A stretch of DNA of 25,000 bases from Owenia fusiformis (GCA_903813345.2 CAIIXF020000299.1:1-25000); one strand, 5' to 3'. Counted from the first letter of the stretch, positions 9,930 through 22,084 are shown. Translations and numbers: made by a program. The notes: generated by a model not told the origin, from the letters alone.

Positions 9930-11627
9930 AGACTCCAGATTGAAAATCTGGAGTCTATTGTTTTTGCCTGTTTTCTTATTAGACTCCAGATGAAATCTGG
10001 AGTCTATTGTTTTTGCCTGTTTTCTTATTAGACTCCAGATTGAAAATCTGGAGTCTATTGTTTTTGCCAGTATTCTTATTATTCTTCTTATTATTCTGTA
10101 GCAGTTTTTTCAGTAACTATAAGGTATCCAGTAAAGACCATTATACAGTTCATTTAGGTTCAGTATCTAGTTGGTGGGAAATTGGGTCAAATTTTTATAT
10201 AGGTCAAAGGTCAAGAACTAGGTCAAATCTTACATTTTCAACCTTCTGTCTATTATCTTCGTCGTTATTTCTCGAAACGTCTTCATCTTTTTTTCATCCT
10301 GTAGCTTAGAAACAGCCCTTTCATAAGTGTGCCATCTGTTTTTTGATTACTCTTACCGATTTTGAAATATGGCGTCCAGAAAGTAGGTCACAATAAAAAG
10401 TTATCAGAAATCGACATATGAGTTATGAGATAGGTGTAGAATTTCCCCAGGAATCCAAATCTGCAAACCATATTTCGATCCGACTTCCGGTTCGGAAGTT
10501 ATGGCGTTTTGAAATTTCGAGAAAAATCGATCTGATGATAACCTTATAGAAAGTCAAGAAAAGTGAAGAAAAATTGAAAAATACCAGTCCAGTCCATTTT
10601 CAGGTCCAAGTCAAGGTCCAATCCAGGTCCAAGTCCAGTGTTTGTTCAGGTCCAAGTCAAGTCAAGGTCCAAATCCAGTCCAGGGCCTAGGTCAAAATCT
10701 AGGTCAAATTCAAAGGTTTTCCTTATTTTTGCGATTCTGACACTACACTTCAATTATATTCTTCGAAATTGTGTATACATGTAGCCAAGAATGTGCTAAT
10801 AGTGTTAGTCTTTTGCCGTCAGAAAGTATTTTGACCCACTTTTGAGATATGGTGTCCGAAAAGTAGGTCAAAATAAAAAGTTCTCCAAATTTAACGTATG
10901 AGTTATGAATTAGGGGAAGAATTTTGTCAGAAATCCGAATCTGCAAACCAAATTTCGATCCGACTACCGGTTCGGAAGTTATGGCGTGTCCGAAAAGTAG
11001 GTCAAAATAAAAAAGTTTCCAAATTTAACGTATGAGTTATGAATTAGGGGTAGAATTTTGTCAGGAATTTGAATCTGCAAACCAAATTTCGATTCGACTT
11101 CTGGTTCCGAAGTTATGGCGTGTCCAAAAAGTAGGTCAAAATAAAAAAGTTTCCAAATTTAACGTATGAGTTATGAATGAGGGGTAGAATTTTGTCAGGA
11201 ATCCGAATCTTTAAATCAAATTTAGATCCGACTTTCGGTTCGGAAGTTATGGCGTTTTGAAATTTCGGAAAATCGATCTGATGGTATCCTGATAGAAAGT
11301 CAAGAGTAGAGAAGAAAATATTGAAAAATTCATCCATCCTTCCTATCTGATCCTATCCTATCCTATCCTTCCTATCTATCCTTCCTTCGTATCCTTTCCT
11401 TCCTATCCTTCTTATCCTCTCCTATCATATCCTTTCTTCCTATTCTGTTTTATCCTATCCTTCTTTCTTATTCTATCCTATCGTTCCTTCCCATTCTATC
11501 CTATCCTACCTTCCTATTTTATCCATCCATCTTATTCTGGATGACTCGGCTTATTTTAGATGACTGGGCTTAAAAAAGTCTAGATCTGGAGTCTGAAATT
11601 GAACTTCGTTCAATTTCCAAAGTCTAG
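9930..11627 (+). mobile_element. Helentron/Helitron-like unit A, triple palindromic head
   Basis: Begins with three copies of a palindromic head, AGACTCCAGAT...ATCTGGAGTCT (9930-9956, 9981-10005, 10030-10056), each followed by ATTGTTTTTGCC. The core has 476-480 bp repeats (GA[GA]ATATGG at 10364 and 10844) and then 134-bp shortened repeats (10981, 11115). A C/T-rich microsatellite (about 11331-11538) follows. The tail has ATCTGGAGTCT, a 10-bp stem hairpin GAAATTGAAC/GTTCAATTTC with loop TTC, then AAAGTCTAG, ending CTAG at 11624-11627 followed by TT. A short hairpin a few bases before a terminal CTAG is the Helitron 3' hallmark; the head palindrome, the shared ATCTGGAGTCT near the tail and T on both flanks fit the Helentron branch. 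There is no Rep-helicase gene, so the unit is non-autonomous. Confidence 0.65.
11331..11538. repeat. TCCTATCC microsatellite in unit A
   Basis: Degenerate run of TCCTATCC, TTCC and TATCC units on the plus strand, about 200 bp, just before the unit A tail. Confidence 0.85.
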
Positions 11628-13230
11628 TTATTTTTATTATTCTTCTTTTTTCTTCCTCCTAACAGATTTTCTCTCCAACTATAACATCTTACTTAATCCA
11701 ACTTACATGGTTAACTAAACACTGTATCCGGCTTTCTGGGAAATTAGGTCAAATTTTTATCTAGGTCAAAGGTCAAGAACTAGGTCAAATCTTACATTTT
11801 CAACATTCTTCATCATATCTTCGTCAATATTCTTCGTAACTCCTTCATCTTTTTTTCATCGTGTAGCTTAGAAAAAGGCAAATCAAAGATATGACATCAG
11901 AATTTTGATTACTCTTACCGAATTTGAGATATGGCGTCCGGAAAGTAGGTCAGAACAAAAAGTTCTCCAAATTCAACATGTGAGATATGAAATAAGTGTT
12001 AAATGATCTCAGGAATCCGAATCTGCAAACCAAATTTGGATCGGACTTCCAGTTCAGAAGTTATGGCGTTTTGAAAGCTCAAAAATCGCTAAATTTGGTG
12101 CCTATGTTAAGTCAATGGGAAAAAAGACTTTTTCGAAGTGTAAAATACAAGATATAGACTGAGTACAGCTTAACATAATGAATGCTTATAAAAGAAGGGG
12201 ATCTCAAAAGCTACATAGCTTCAAAATTTGGACACCAAAATGCCTAGGTCAAAATCTAGGTCAAATTCATAGTTTTTCCTTATTTTTACGATTCTGACAC
12301 TACACTTTAATAATTTACTTCAAAATTTTGTATACAGGTAGCAAAGAGTGTGCTAATAGTGTTAGCCTTTTGCCGTTAGAAAGTATTTTGACCCACTTTT
12401 GAGATATGGTGTCCGAAAAGTAGGTCAGAATAAAAGGTTCTCCAAATTTAACATATGAGCTATGAATTAAGGGTAGAATTTTCCCAGGAATCCGAATCTA
12501 CGAACCAAATTTCAATCCGACTTTCGGTTCGGAAGTTATGGCGTTTTGAAAGCTCAAAAATCGCTAAATTCGGTGCCCCATGTTATGTCAATGAGAAAAA
12601 AGATTTTTTTGAAGTGTAAAATACCAGATATAAACTGAGTACAGCTTAACATTCTGAAAGCCTATAAAAGAAGGGGACCTCGAAGGCTATCTAGCTTTAA
12701 AATTTGGACACCAAAATGCCTAGGTCAAAATCTAGGTCAAATTCATAGTTTTTCCTTATTTTTGCGATTCTGACATTACACTTTAATGATTTGCTTCGAA
12801 ATTTTGTATACAGGTAGCAAAGAGTGTGCTTATAGTGTTTGCCTTCTGCCGTCAGAAAGTATTTTGACCCACTTTTGAGATAGGGTGTCTGAAAAGTAGG
12901 TCAAAATAAAAAGTTCTCCAAATTTAACGTATGAGTTATGAATTAAGGGTAGAATTTTCTCAGGAATCAGAATCTTTAAACCAAATTTCGATCCAACTTC
13001 TGATTAGATAGTTATAGCGGTTTGAAGTCTCGAAAAGTCGATATGATGATATCCCCATGTTAAGCCAATGGAGTCGAAGATAACATTCTTAAGAGTTGTC
13101 TAAATGTCTATATTCTAGCTGACTCAGCTTATTCTGAATGACTCAGCTTACAAGTATTTGGATGACTCAGCTTAAAAAAAAGTCTGAAATCTGGAGTCTT
13201 AAATTGAACTTGTTCAATTTACATGTCTAG
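11628..13230 (+). mobile_element. Helentron-like unit B, headless
   Basis: Starts directly after the CTAG of unit A with a TTATT/TTCTTCC tract and no palindromic head. Core repeats have GAGATATGG-type markers at 11936, 12401 and 12877. Before the tail, ATGACTCAGCTTA-type repeats occur three times (about 13115-13175). The tail carries the AAATTGAAC/GTTCAATTT stem (13201-13220), then ACATGT and CTAG at 13227-13230. The missing head suggests joining to unit A by recombination or terminator read-through. Confidence 0.6.
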
Positions 13231-13241
13231 TTATTATTATT

Positions 13242-15463
13242 AGACTCCAGATGAAAATCTGGAGTTCATTGCTTTTGCCTGTTTTCTTATTAGACTCCAG
13301 ATGAAAATCTGGAGTCTATTGCTTTTGCCAGTTTTCTTATTATTCTTTCTTTCTTTCTTTCCGAACACTTTTTCTCAGCAACTAGAAGAACTTACTTTAA
13401 CCTACTTACATGGCTAACATAGCCCATCGACCTAGTTTCTGGGAAATTAGGTCAATTTTTTATCTAGGTCAAAGGTCAAGAACTAGGTCAAATTTAGTTC
13501 AAATCAACATTCTGTCAATTATCTTCGTTGTTGTTTGACGTAACTCCTTCATCTTTTTTTTAACATGTAGCTAAGAAAAAAACAAATCGAGAGTGTGCCA
13601 TCCGTTTTTTGATTTCTCTTACCGATTTTGAGATATGGCGTCCAGAAAGTAGGTCAAACTAAAAAAGTTCTCCAAATTTAACATATGAGCTATGAAATAA
13701 GAGTAGAATTTTCTCAGGAATCCAAATCTGCAAACGAAATTCCGATACGACTTCCCGTTCGGAAGTTATGGCGTTTTGAAAGCTCAAAATCGCTAAATTT
13801 GGTGCCCCATGTTAAGTCAATGGGAAAAAAGACTTTTTTGAAGTGTAAAATACGAGATATAGACTGAGTGCAGCTTAAGATAATGAATTCCTATAAAAGA
13901 AGGGGACCTCAAAAGCTACTTAGTTTCAATATTTGGACACCAAAATGCCTAGGTCAAAATCTAGGTCAAATTCATAGTTTTTCCTTATTTTTGCGATTCT
14001 GACACTACACTTTGATGATTTGCTTCAAAATTTTGTATACAGGTAGCAAAGAGTGTGCTTATAGTGATAGCTTTTTGCCGTCAGAAAGTATTCTGACCCA
14101 CTTTTGAGATATGGCGTCCTAAAAGTAGGTCAAAATAAAAAAATCTCCAAATTTAATGTATGAGTTATGAAATAAGGGTAGAATTTTCCCAGGAATCTAA
14201 ATCTGCAAACCAAATTTCGATTTGATTTCCGGTTCGGAAGTTATGATGTTTCGAATTTTAAAAAAGTCGATATGATGATATCCCTCTGTTAAATCTATGG
14301 AGCTCAAGAAAATTATGAATTGTAAATATACGAGATAAAGACTGGATACAAATAAAATAAATGAAAGTCTACAATAGACGAGGCCCTCCGAAGCTCCTTT
14401 AATATAAAATTTGGACACTGAAAAGCCAAGGTCAAGAACTGGGTCAAATCTTACATTTCTAACATTCTGTCAATTATCTTGGTCACTATTCGTCATTATT
14501 CCCTTATCTTTTTTTCATCACATAGCTTAAAAACAGCCCTTTCATTAGTGTCACTGTTTTATTTTGATTACTCTTACCGATTTTGAGATATGGCATCCAG
14601 AAAATAGGTCAACACAAAAAGTTCTCAGAATTCAATATATGAGTTATGACTCAAGTGTAGAATTTTCTCATGATTCCGAATCTGCAAACCAAATTTCAAT
14701 CCGACTACCGGTTCGGAAGTTATGGCGTTTTGAAAGCTCAAAAATCGCTAAATTTGGTGCCCCATGTTATGTCAATGAGAAAAAAAGATTTTTTGAAGTG
14801 TAAAATACCAGATATAGACTGAGTACAGCTTAACATTCTGAAAGCCTATAAAAGAAGGCGACATCGAAGGCTATCTAGCTTTAAAATTTGGACACCAAAA
14901 TGCCTAGGTCAAAATCTAGGTCAAATTCATAGTTTTTCCTTATTTTTGTGATTCTGACATTACACTTAAATGATTTGCTTCGAAATTTTGTATACAGGTA
15001 GCAAAGAGTGTGCTTATAGTGATAGCTTTTTGCCGTCAGAAAGTATTTTGACCCACTTTTGAGATATGGTGTCCGTAAAGTAGATCAAAATAAAAAGTTC
15101 TCATAATTTAACTTATAAGTTATGAATTAAGGGAAGGATTTACTCAGGAATCTGATACTGCAAACCAAATTACAATCCGACTTTCGGTCAAAAATTCCTA
15201 CTTACCTACCTACCTACATACCTACTCAGCTACCTACTTAGCTACCTACTTCTCAGCTACCTACTCAGCTACTTACTCAGCTACCTACTTAGCTACTTAC
15301 TCAGCTACCTACTCAGCTGCTTACTCAGCTTCCTTCTCAGCTACTTACTCAATAACTTAATCATCTACTTACTCAGCTTGCTACTCAGTTACTTACTCAG
15401 CTACCTACTCAAGTAAATCAATCTGGAGTCTTAAATTGAACTTTGTTCAATTTACCAATCTAG
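13242..15463 (+). mobile_element. Helentron-like unit C, double palindromic head
   Basis: Two heads (13242-13267, with one changed base, and 13292-13317) precede a TTCTTTC tract. The core has four ~476-bp repeats (markers 13630, 14106, 14585, 15061). A CTACTTACTCAG minisatellite (about 15196-15410) replaces the ATGACTCAGCTTA block seen in other units. The tail is ATCTGGAGTCTTA, the AAATTGAAC/GTTCAATTT stem, ACCAAT and CTAG at 15460-15463. Confidence 0.6.
15196..15410. repeat. CTACTTACTCAG minisatellite in unit C
   Basis: Degenerate 12-bp units (CTACCTACTCAG, CTACTTACTCAG) over about 215 bp just before the unit C tail. It occupies the position held by GACTCAGCTTA repeats in other units and shares CTCAGCT with them. 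Confidence 0.85.
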
Positions 15464-17066
15464 TTATTCTTCTTTTTCTTTCTTTCTTCTTCCTCCTAAC
15501 AGATTTTCTCTCCAACTATAACATCTTACTTAATCCAACTTACATGGTTAACTAAAGACTGTATCCGGCTTTCTGGGAAATTAGGTCAAATTTTTATCTA
15601 GGTCAAATGTCAAGAACTAGGTCAAATCTTACATTTTCAACAATCTTCATCATATCTTCGTCAATATTCTTCGTAACTCCTTCATCTTTTTTTCATCGTG
15701 TAGCTTAGAAAAAGGCGAATCAAAGATATGACATCAGAATTTTGATTACTCTTACCGATTTTGAGATATGGCGTCCGGAAAGTAGGTCAGAACAAAAAGA
15801 TCTCAAAATTCAACATGTGAATTATGAAATAAGTGTAGAATGATCTCAGGAATCCGAATCTGCAAACCAAATTTGGGTCAGACTTCCAGTTCGGAAGTTA
15901 TGGCGTTTTGAAAGCTCAAAAATCTCTAAATTTGGTGCCTATGTTAAGTCAATGGGAAAAAATACTTTTTCGAAGTGTAAAATACAAAATATAGACTGAG
16001 TACAGCTAAACATAATGAATGCTTATAAAAGAAGGGGACCTCAAAAAATACATAGCTTCAAAATTTGGACACCAAAATGCCTAGGTCAAAATCTAGGTCA
16101 AATTCATAGCTTTTCCTTATTTTTGCTATTCGGACACTACACTTTAATTATTTACTACAAAATTTTGTATACAGGTAGCAAAGAGTGTGCTAATAGTGTT
16201 AGCCTTTTGCCGTCAGAAAGTATTTTGACCCACTTTTGAGATATGGTGTCCGAAAAGTAGGTCATAATAAAAAGTTCTCCAAATTTAACATATGAGCTAT
16301 AAATTAAGGGTAGAATTTTCCCAGGAATCCGAATCTGCAAACTAATTTTCAATCCGACTTTCGGTTCGGAAGTTATGGCGTTTTGAAAGCTAAAAAATCG
16401 CTAAATTTGGTGCCCCATGTTATGTCAATGAGAAAAAAGATTTTTTTGAAGTGTAAAATACCAGATATAAACTGAGTACAGCTTAACATTCTAAAAGCCT
16501 ATAAAAGAAGGGGACCTCGAAGGCTATCTAGCTTTAAAATTTGGACACCAAAATGCCTAGGTCAAAATCTAGGTCAAATTCATAGTTTTTCCTTATTTTT
16601 GCGATTCTGACACTACACTTTAATAATTTACTTCAAAATTTTGTATACAGGTAGCAAAGAGTGTGCTTATAGTGTTAGCCTTCTGCCGTCAGAAAGTATT
16701 TTGACCCACTTTTGAGATATGGTGTCCGAAAAGTAGGTCAAAATAAAAAGTTCTCCAAATTTAACGTATGAGTTATGGATTAAGGGTAAAATTTTCTCAG
16801 GAATCAGAATCTGCAAACCATATTTTGATCCAACTTCTGGTTAGATAGTTATAGCGGTTTGAAGTCTCGAAAAGTCGATATGATGATATTCCCATGTTAA
16901 GCCAATGGAGTCGAAGATAACATTCTTAAGAGTTGTCTAAATGTCTATATTCTAGCTGACTCAGCTTATTCTGAATGACTCAGCTTACAAGTATTTGGAT
17001 GACTCAGCTTAAAAAAAGTCTGAAATCTGGAGTCTTAAATTGAACTTGTTCAATTTACATGTCTAG
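15464..17066 (+). mobile_element. Helentron-like unit D, headless
   Basis: Begins with a TTATTCTTC tract right after the CTAG of unit C, with no head palindrome. Core markers at 15763, 16238 and 16714 give a 475-476 bp period. Three ATGACTCAGCTTA-type repeats (about 16955-17012) precede the tail hairpin and CTAG at 17063-17066. Its 5' part closely resembles that of unit B, suggesting a shared origin by duplication. Confidence 0.6.
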
Positions 17067-18794
17067 TTATTCTTCATTCTTTCTTTCTTCCTCCTAACAG
17101 ATTTTTTCTCCAACTATAACATCTTACTTAATCCAACCTACATGGTTGACTAGGGAATGTATCTGGCTTTCTGGGAAATTAGGTCAAATTTTTATCTAGG
17201 TCATAGGTCAAGAACTAGGTCAAATCTTGGATTTTCACTAATTCACCACTTTTCTCAGTCGTCTTTCAATATTTTTGCTCCGGGTTTTTTTCATCATGTT
17301 CCTTGGAAAAAACGCTAATTCCGTAAGGCAAATCGTTTTTTGATTACTCTTACCGATTTTGAGATATTGCGTCCGAAAAGTAGGTCAGAACAAAAAACTC
17401 TCCAAATTCAACATGTGAGTTATGAAATAAGTGTAGAATGATCTCAGGAATCCGAATCTGCAAACCAAATTTGGATCGGACTTCCGGTTCGGAAGTAATG
17501 GCGTTTTGAAAGCTCAAAAATCGCTAAATTTGGTGCCTATGTTAAGTCAATGGGAAAAAATACTTTTTCGAAGTGTAAAATACAAGATATAGACTGAGTA
17601 CAGCTTAACATAATGAATGCTTATAAAAGAAGGGGACCTCAAAAGCTACATAGCTTCAAAATTTGGACACCAAAATGCCTAGGTCAAAATCTAGGTCAAA
17701 TTCATAGTTTTTCCTTATTTTTACGATTCTGACACTACACTTTAATAATTTACTTCAAAATTTTGTATACAGGTAGCAAAAAGTGTGCTAATAGTGTTAG
17801 CCTTTTGCCGTCAGAAAGTATTTTGACCCACTTTTGAGATATGGTGTCCGAAAAGTAGGTCAAAATAAAAAATTCTCTAGATTCAACGTATGAGTTATGA
17901 ATTAAGGGTAGAATCTTCTCAGGAATCCGAATCTGCAAACCAAATTTCGATCAGACTTCCGGTTCAGAAGTTATGGCGTGTCCAAAAAGTAGGTCAAAAT
18001 AAAAAAAATCCAAATTTAACGTATGAGTTATGAATTAGGAGTAGAATTTTGTCAGGAATCCGAATCTGCAAACCAAATTTCGATCCGACTTCCGGTTCGA
18101 AAGTTATGGCGTTTTGAAAGCTCAAAAATCGCTAAATTTGGTGCCCCATGTTATGTCAATGAGAAAAAGGATTTTTTGAAGTGTAAAATACCAGATATAG
18201 ACTGAGTACAGCTTAATATTCTGAAAGCCTATAAAAGGAGGGGACCTCGAAGGCTATCTAGCTTTAAAATTTGGACGCAAAAATGCCTTGGTCAAAATCT
18301 AGGTCAAATTCATAGTTTTTCCTTATTTTTGCGATTCTGACATTACACTTTAAGGATTTGCTTCAAAATTTTGTATACAGGTAGCAAAGAGTGTGCTTAT
18401 AGTGTTAGCTTTCTGCCGTCAGAAAGTTTTTCGACCCACTTTTGAGATATGGTGTCCGAAATGTAGGTCAAAATAAAAAATTCTCCAAATTTAACGTATG
18501 AGTTATGAATTAAGGGTAGAATTTTCTCAGGAATCAGAATCTTTAAACCAAATTTCGATCTAACTTCTGGTTAGATAGTTATAGCGGTTTGAAGTCTCGA
18601 AAAGTCGATATGATGATATCCCCATGTAAGCCAATAGAGTCGAAGATAGCCTTCTTAAAAGTTGTCTAAATGTCTATATTCTAGCTGACTCAGCTTATTC
18701 TGAATGACTCAGCTTACAAGTTCTGGATGACTCAGCTTAAACAAAGTTTGAAATCTGGAGTCTTAAATTGAACTTGTTCAATTTACATGTCTAG
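17067..18794 (+). mobile_element. Helentron-like unit E, headless, last in array
   Basis: Starts TTATTCTTCATTC after the CTAG of unit D. Core markers at 17361, 17836 and 18444; the last interval (608 bp) is one 476-bp period plus one 134-bp shortened repeat (near 17977). ATGACTCAGCTTA repeats (about 18685-18740), the AAATTGAAC/GTTCAATTT stem, ACATGT and CTAG at 18791-18794 close it, followed by TTAAATG. No helicase or replication-initiator domain can be seen. Confidence 0.6.
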
Positions 18795-18895
18795 TTAAAT
18801 GTACATTGGAATGTAAGCAGTCATAATATGAATTAAATCATGCGATTCAATGTTGATTTAAAACTGAATTAGCGATGAAAATGCACGAAGACCTA
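18795..18895. other. short segment between Helentron-like array and foldback element
   Basis: About 100 bp of apparently unique sequence; probably part of the small parent transposon whose ends lie at 9604 and 22147. Confidence 0.35.
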
Positions 18896-21740
18896 TAGGC
18901 CATCAGCTTCACCCCCAAATTTAGGTTATCGGTATCAAATCAGGGGAATAATCGCCATAGTGATTTTTGGGAAGGTTAAGACCTCTAGAGTAAGAAAATA
19001 TGTGATAGCATTGCAACAGTTGTAGCTAAAAGGGTGTTATCACCCATTTTTCAAAATGGCCGCCGGTGCACGTGTCATAATATAAGAGTGGGTATATCTA
19101 AGTATACTGAGATGCAGAAACTGTGATTTTAGGGCCTAAGTTTGGGTTTTAGGGGTCAATGATTTCATTTATGCTGAAAACTAAGTCATCAAGCAATTAC
19201 TTCTTATAGAAATCCAAGATGGCCACCAAAATGGGTCCCAAAACGAATACCAGTATGTAATCATTGATAAATAATTACCTTTTCATAGAATACAAGATGG
19301 CCGCCAGAATGGGTGCCAAAACGAATATGCACTGTAACTATTGATTTAAGCTCAAAGAACATACAGTGATTTCAGAGATCATGTCTTGGTTTTAAGGGTC
19401 AAGGATTTGACGTATGTCTAAATCTGAGTCATCAAACAATTACTTTATATAGAAATCCAAGATGGCCACCAAAATGGTTGCCAAAATGAATATTTAATTG
19501 ATTGATTTAAGCTCAAAGAACAGTTGAGAACAGTGATTTTTGAGACAATGTCTAGGTTTAAACGGTCAAGGATTAGACTTATGTCTAAATCTAAGTCATC
19601 AAACAATTACTTTTTATAGAAATCCAAGATGGCCACCAAAATGGATGCCAAAATGAATATGTAACTACGCATATTGATTTAAGCTGAAATAACAGTTAAG
19701 AACAGTAATTTTAGATACTCTGTCTATTTTGTAGGGGCTAAAGATTTCATTAATGTCTAAATCTAAGTAATCAAATAACTACTTTTTATAGAAATCCAAG
19801 ATGGCCACCAAAATGGGTGCTGAAATGAATATGTAACTATTGATTTAAGCTCGTGTCCAGGTTTAAGAGGCCAAGAATTTTGTCTATAATTAAGTCATAA
19901 AATAATTCCTTTATTTTGATATCCAAGATGGCCACCAAAATGGCTGCATAATATTATAACTTTGGCATCCATCTTAAATTCTGATATTAATCACAGATTG
20001 TTACATGGCATAGCTCTAGATGATCATGACCTCCTTAAAGTAAAACATTGCTTCCAAAATTATTGTTCTTGGTGATCTATGTGGTTAAATGGATAGTTAT
20101 ATGAATTCATTTTGGCAGACATTTTGGAGGCCATCTTGGATACCCATATAAATAAAATGTTTGTTGATTTTAATAAAGACAAAATTAATCAAAAATTTAT
20201 GTTCTAACTCCTCTATATGTTTAGATAATTAATCTTATTTTCACTTTGGCAGCAATGTTGGAAGCCATCTTGAATCCAAATAAAGGAATTAATTATAGTT
20301 GTAGACATGACTGAAATTCTTAACACCAAAAATTTTGACATGGTCTCAAATTACTGTTATAAACTGTTCTTTGAGCTTAAATCAACATTTACTTGTTATT
20401 GGCACCTATTTTGGTGACCATCTTGGATTTCTATGAAAAGCAATTGTTTGATGACTCAGATTTAGACACCGTTGAAACCCTTGACCCCTAAAACCTAGTC
20501 ATTGTCTCCAAAATCACTGTTCTTAACTGTTCTTTTAGCTAAAATCAATAGTTAAATATTCATTTTGGCTCCCATTTTGATGGCCATCTTGGATTTCTGC
20601 ATAAAGTAATTGTTTGATGACTTAGATTTAGACATAATTTTAATCCTTGACTAAACCTAGACTTTGTCTCAAAAATCACTGTTCTGAACTGTTCTTTGAC
20701 CTTAAATCAATCAATTAAATATTCATTTTGGCACCCATTTTGATGGCCATCTTGGATTTCTATATAAAGTAATTGTTTGATGACTTAGATTTAGACATAA
20801 GTCTAATCCTTGACCCTTTAAACCAGACATTGTCTCAAAAATCACTGTTCTCAACTGTTCTTTGAGCTTAAATCAATCAGTTAAATATTCATTTTGGCAC
20901 CCATTTTGGTGGCCATCTTGGATTTCTATATAAAGTAATTGTTTGATGACTTAGATTTAGACATAAGTCTAATCCTTGACCCTTTAAACCAGACATTGTC
21001 TCAAAAATCACTGTTCTCAACGCAGACATGTGGTCCAAAATCACTGTTCTTAACTGTTCTCTGAGCTTAAATCAATAGTTGAATATTCATTTTGGCACTC
21101 ATTTTGGTGTCAATCTTGGAATTTTTATTTAAAGTAATAGTTTGATTACTTAGATTTAGACCCTTAAAACCCAGATATGGTCTCCAAAATCATTGTTCTT
21201 AACTGTTCTTTGAGCTTAAATCAATAGTTACATATTTGATTTGGCATCCATTTTGGTGGCCATCTTGGATTTCTATGTAAAGTAATTATTTGATGACTCA
21301 GATTTAGGCATAAATCAAATCCTTGACCCTAAATGTAGACACGGGGTCCAAAATCACTGTTCTTAAGTGTTTCTTGAGCATTAACAGTAGTTACATATTC
21401 GTTTTTGCACCCATTTTGGCAGCCATCTTGGATTTCTATAAGAAACAATTGTTTGATGACTTAGCTTTAAACATAAATGAAATCCTTGACCCCTAAAACC
21501 TTGACATAGGTCCTAAAATCACAGTTTTTGCATCTCAGTGTGCTTATATAAACCCACTCTTATATTGTGACACGTCCACCGGCGGCCATTTTGAAAAATG
21601 GTTGATAACACCCATTTAGCTACAACTGTTACAATGCTATCACATATTTTCTTACTTTTGAGGTCTTAATCTTCCCAAAAATCACTAAGGCGATTATTCC
21701 CCTAATTTGATACCGACCAACCCCCCAGGCTGATGGCCTA
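18896..21740. mobile_element. foldback element with tandem-repeat arms
   Basis: The left tip TAGGCCATCAGC (18896) is repeated in inverse at 21740. Next to it both arms share GGTATCAAAT...AGGGGAATAATCGCC, TGATTTTTGGGAAG, ACATATTTTCTTAC-type and TTTCAAAATGGCCGCCGG segments in inverse order. The arms are then made of ~165-bp tandem units, each with CCAAGATGGCCACCAAAATG, ATTGATTTAAGCTCAAAGAAC and AAATCTAAGTCATCAAACAA. The left arm has six units (markers 19216-19925), the right arm nine (20129-21421). The switch lies near 20000-20110. Long inverted arms built of tandem repeats are the signature of Foldback-type DNA transposons. CTA occurs outside both tips. No transposase is present. Confidence 0.8.
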
Positions 21741-22084
21741 CTAGTCTTGTCATGTAGTCGTCGACCTGATTCAGTGATTGAATCTCAGCCTAGATGTTCG
21801 ATCATTTGAATTCAGCGATCGTTTCAAGGTTTCTTGTTGTAATTTTCTCACCTTCCGGTATCCAATCGATGCTCCAGCATCCACTAAACTCTGATTGATA
21901 TTTATCTGATAAAATATCTGTATTTTCTGATGAATTCATGCAAGATTTGTTCGTGAAAAGTCCCGATGAAAAGTGTACTTGTTTTGACCGTGCATAATAA
22001 TGAGCTAACGCGTCAGGGCTGTCGTTGATTGGTCAAATTTTACCGACATTAACATTGGGTCGGTAAAGCACGTGGCTTTCCCTT
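21741..22084. other. inner right flank of the composite, no gene seen
   Basis: About 340 bp of single-copy-looking sequence containing the TTTACCGAC/GTCGGTAAA hairpin near 22040-22070. Read as remaining body of the parent transposon. Confidence 0.4.

Noticed and set aside
9930-18794. Ordinary satellite DNA
   Set aside because: The 476-bp repeats alone would fit, but the recurring palindromic heads and hairpin-CTAG tails mark transposon boundaries.
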